From Prolixibacteraceae bacterium (GTDB lineage: Bacteria > Bacteroidota > Bacteroidia > Bacteroidales > Prolixibacteraceae), in contig JAQUIJ010000006.1 in NCBI GenBank assembly GCA_028683385.1, forward strand, positions 275,318 through 339,317: a stretch of 64,000 nucleotides of DNA, written 5' to 3'. Positions 62,145-64,000 of this stretch are shown here, in pieces. Both the position numbers and the translations under genes were made by a program. Each line of letters opens with the position of its first letter. Positions within the stretch are counted from its first letter, which is position 1. The notes below the pieces were generated by a model. The model saw only the letters and a list, made by a program, of their open reading frames with translations, ran no database searches and was not told where the DNA came from.

Positions 62145-63884
62145 ATGAAAAACAAAAGAATCGTTATTGGAGTTTTTCTGCTATACTCATTTGCAGTTTA
62201 TGCTCAAAAACCTGATTCAGTAAAGACAGAAGCTTGGCAAAAGATATATCGTGCCAGCGCTACCAAGATTAATGACCTTGTTCATACCAAACTCGATGTG
62301 AGCTTCGATTATTCCAAATCATGGATGTATGGTAAAGCTTGGATTACACTTCATCCTCATTTCTACGCAACCGATTCGCTGAATCTTGATGCCAAAAGAA
62401 TGGAAATCAAAGAAGTTTCAATAATAAGGTCGGGCAGGCACATTCCGCTGAAATTTGCGTATGATAGCCTCAATCTTCGAATCACGCTCGATAAAACCTA
62501 CAAGGGTGGCGAAAATTATACTGTTTTTATTGATTACGTGGCTAAACCCGATGAAATTAAAATATTAGGAAATCAGTCAATTACAAATGACAAAGGTCTG
62601 CATTTTATCAATCCTTTAGGGAAAGAGAAAAACAAGCCAACTCAAATCTGGACTCAGGGAGAAACCGAATCGAATTCAGGTTGGTTCCCGACCATTGATA
62701 AACCTAATCAAAAAACAACGGATGAAATCAGCATGACGGTTCAGGATAAATACCAGACCTTGTCGAACGGCGTGTTGGTAAGCCATAAAAAGCATAACAA
62801 CGGAACCCGAACCGATACCTGGAAGATGGATTTGCCCCACGCACCTTACCTTATGATGATGGTGGTCGGCGAATATTCGGTCATTAAAGACAGTTATAAA
62901 GGTAAGGAAGTAAGTTATTACGTGGAAAAGGAATATGAACCGATAGCCCGGAAAATCTTTGGACTGACACCAGAAATGATTGATTTCTATTCGAAAATAA
63001 CCAGCATTGCTTATCCATGGCCCAAATATGCACAAATTGTATGCAGAGAATTTGGTGGTGCCATGGAAAATACCACTTCCACAATACATTCTGAATCTGC
63101 TCAGCAGGATACAAGGCAATTGATTGATCGGAATAGTTGGGAAGAGATAATTGCACATGAACTATTTCATATGTGGTTTGGGGATTATGTTACAACCGAA
63201 AGCTGGAGCAACACTACATTGAACGAATCGTTTGCCGACTTTAGCGAAACTTTATGGGAAGAATACAAATATGGGAAGGATGTTGGTGATGAGCATAATT
63301 ACTATGCGATGCAGAACTATTTGCAAATGGGTGATAAAAAAAAGGATCTTGTTCGATTTTATTATAAAGACAGACAGGAAATGTTCGATTATTTTATAAG
63401 TTATAACAAGGGCGGACGAATTCTGAATATGCTCAGGAATCAGGTTGGTGACAGTGCGTTCTTTAAGTCAATCAATCTTTTCCTAACAACTAAGAAATTT
63501 CAATCGGCTGAGGCACATGAACTGCGGCTCGCTTTCGAGGAAGTTACCGGGCAGGATCTGAACTGGTTCTGGAACCAATGGTATTATGGCAGCGGACATC
63601 CAAAGCTCGACATCAGTTACGATTACGATGCGTCGGCTAAAATGGCAAAAGTAGTTATTAACCAAACTCAGCCCGGTAAGGTTTTTAAATTTCAAATTGC
63701 GGTGGATGTTTATCAGGGTGCTGAAAAGAAACGATACAAAGTATGGATTGATCAGGTGGCAGACACGCTGTCTTTTCCTGTCAATTTTAAACCGGATCTG
63801 ATCAATGTTGACGGAGATAAAATCCTGCTTTGTGAAAAAACAGATCATAAAACATTGGATAATTTCATTTTTCAGTATTACTGA
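62145..63884 (+). CDS. M1 family metallopeptidase, short form
   Basis: 580 residues from ATG 62145, signal peptide IVIGVFLLYSFAVYAQ. Zinc site HELFHMW (HExxH) near residue 340 with the third ligand Glu in TTLNESFADFSE near 360, and exopeptidase motif GGAMEN near 305. It removes N-terminal residues from peptides in the periplasm or outside. Bacteroidota homologues that I remember continue past FIFQY with a C-terminal helical domain; here the protein stops at NFIFQYY and the DNA beyond is non-coding, so it is either truncated or a short natural form. Confidence 0.87.
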   Translation: MKNKRIVIGVFLLYSFAVYAQKPDSVKTEAWQKIYRASATKINDLVHTKLDVSFDYSKSWMYGKAWITLHPHFYATDSLNLDAKRMEIKEVSIIRSGRHIPLKFAYDSLNLRITLDKTYKGGENYTVFIDYVAKPDEIKILGNQSITNDKGLHFINPLGKEKNKPTQIWTQGETESNSGWFPTIDKPNQKTTDEISMTVQDKYQTLSNGVLVSHKKHNNGTRTDTWKMDLPHAPYLMMMVVGEYSVIKDSYKGKEVSYYVEKEYEPIARKIFGLTPEMIDFYSKITSIAYPWPKYAQIVCREFGGAMENTTSTIHSESAQQDTRQLIDRNSWEEIIAHELFHMWFGDYVTTESWSNTTLNESFADFSETLWEEYKYGKDVGDEHNYYAMQNYLQMGDKKKDLVRFYYKDRQEMFDYFISYNKGGRILNMLRNQVGDSAFFKSINLFLTTKKFQSAEAHELRLAFEEVTGQDLNWFWNQWYYGSGHPKLDISYDYDASAKMAKVVINQTQPGKVFKFQIAVDVYQGAEKKRYKVWIDQVADTLSFPVNFKPDLINVDGDKILLCEKTDHKTLDNFIFQYY

Positions 63885-64000
63885 TGGTGCGTTAATTTTT
63901 TATTTTTCGTTGTAACTTATTGATATAAATATATTTACAGGCGTTCTTTGACTTTTTGATTTGAAATGAAAAGTAACTTTGCATTTTTTTAATGCAAGGC

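Overview
The window reads as chromosomal DNA of a Bacteroidota bacterium. An environmental relative of the Marinilabiliales/Prolixibacteraceae is my best guess, but that rank is inference. The evidence is a GldH gliding lipoprotein beside RicT and the DNA polymerase delta-prime gene, a type IX secretion (T9SS) type A C-terminal signal, DUF5687 and DUF5916 proteins, promoter boxes of the TAnnTTTG type, and very little Shine-Dalgarno sequence. I saw no rRNA, tRNA, CRISPR array or prophage.

Layout. 1-8.9 kb is mostly housekeeping: an AraC-type regulator cut by the window edge, a C_GCAxxG protein, pgk, a holB/ricT/gldH cluster, trmB, an alkyltransferase-like protein and an Mrp ATPase. 9.1-12.9 kb has a sugar transporter plus ROK kinase operon, a secreted esterase and yidD. 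12.9-14.8 kb is a two-gene AT-rich restriction-modification island (ApaLI-type endonuclease and beta-class methyltransferase). 14.9-17.5 kb is a znuABC zinc uptake operon ending in a tiny eight-cysteine protein. 17.7-25.8 kb mixes a DUF5916 outer-membrane protein, an NrtR-like regulator, HAD, lipid kinase, MscL, LD-carboxypeptidase, YraN and a lone receiver domain.

25.9-43.6 kb is a carbohydrate region: beta-mannosidase, a T9SS cargo protein, a DbpA-like helicase, a GH94 phosphorylase with its GPH symporter, two Gfo/Idh/MocA oxidoreductases and two TIM-barrel isomerases (two of these four are Tat-exported), and a sialidase-like protein. I infer that phosphorolytic and possibly keto-sugar routes of glycoside breakdown are combined here. 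43.7-49.7 kb holds recX and a TolC/HlyD/two-permease exporter lacking an ATPase gene. 50.8-64 kb has a YiiX-like hydrolase, a DUF5687/ATPase exporter, a lamin-tail lipoprotein, asd, hflX, a patatin, a secreted protein with an internal duplication and a short M1 peptidase.

The most unusual content is repetitive. A REP-associated tyrosine transposase at 32.4-33.1 kb is flanked by two matching REP palindromes and carries a third, in frame, inside its own coding sequence. A second HUH transposase at 49.9-50.4 kb sits inside one unit of a tandem array of about 185-bp multi-hairpin units, whose stems show compensatory change and whose first unit supplies the 3' end of a permease gene. A 175-bp MITE-like element lies at 42.35-42.53 kb. 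Several promoter boxes abut start codons, which suggests leaderless transcripts.
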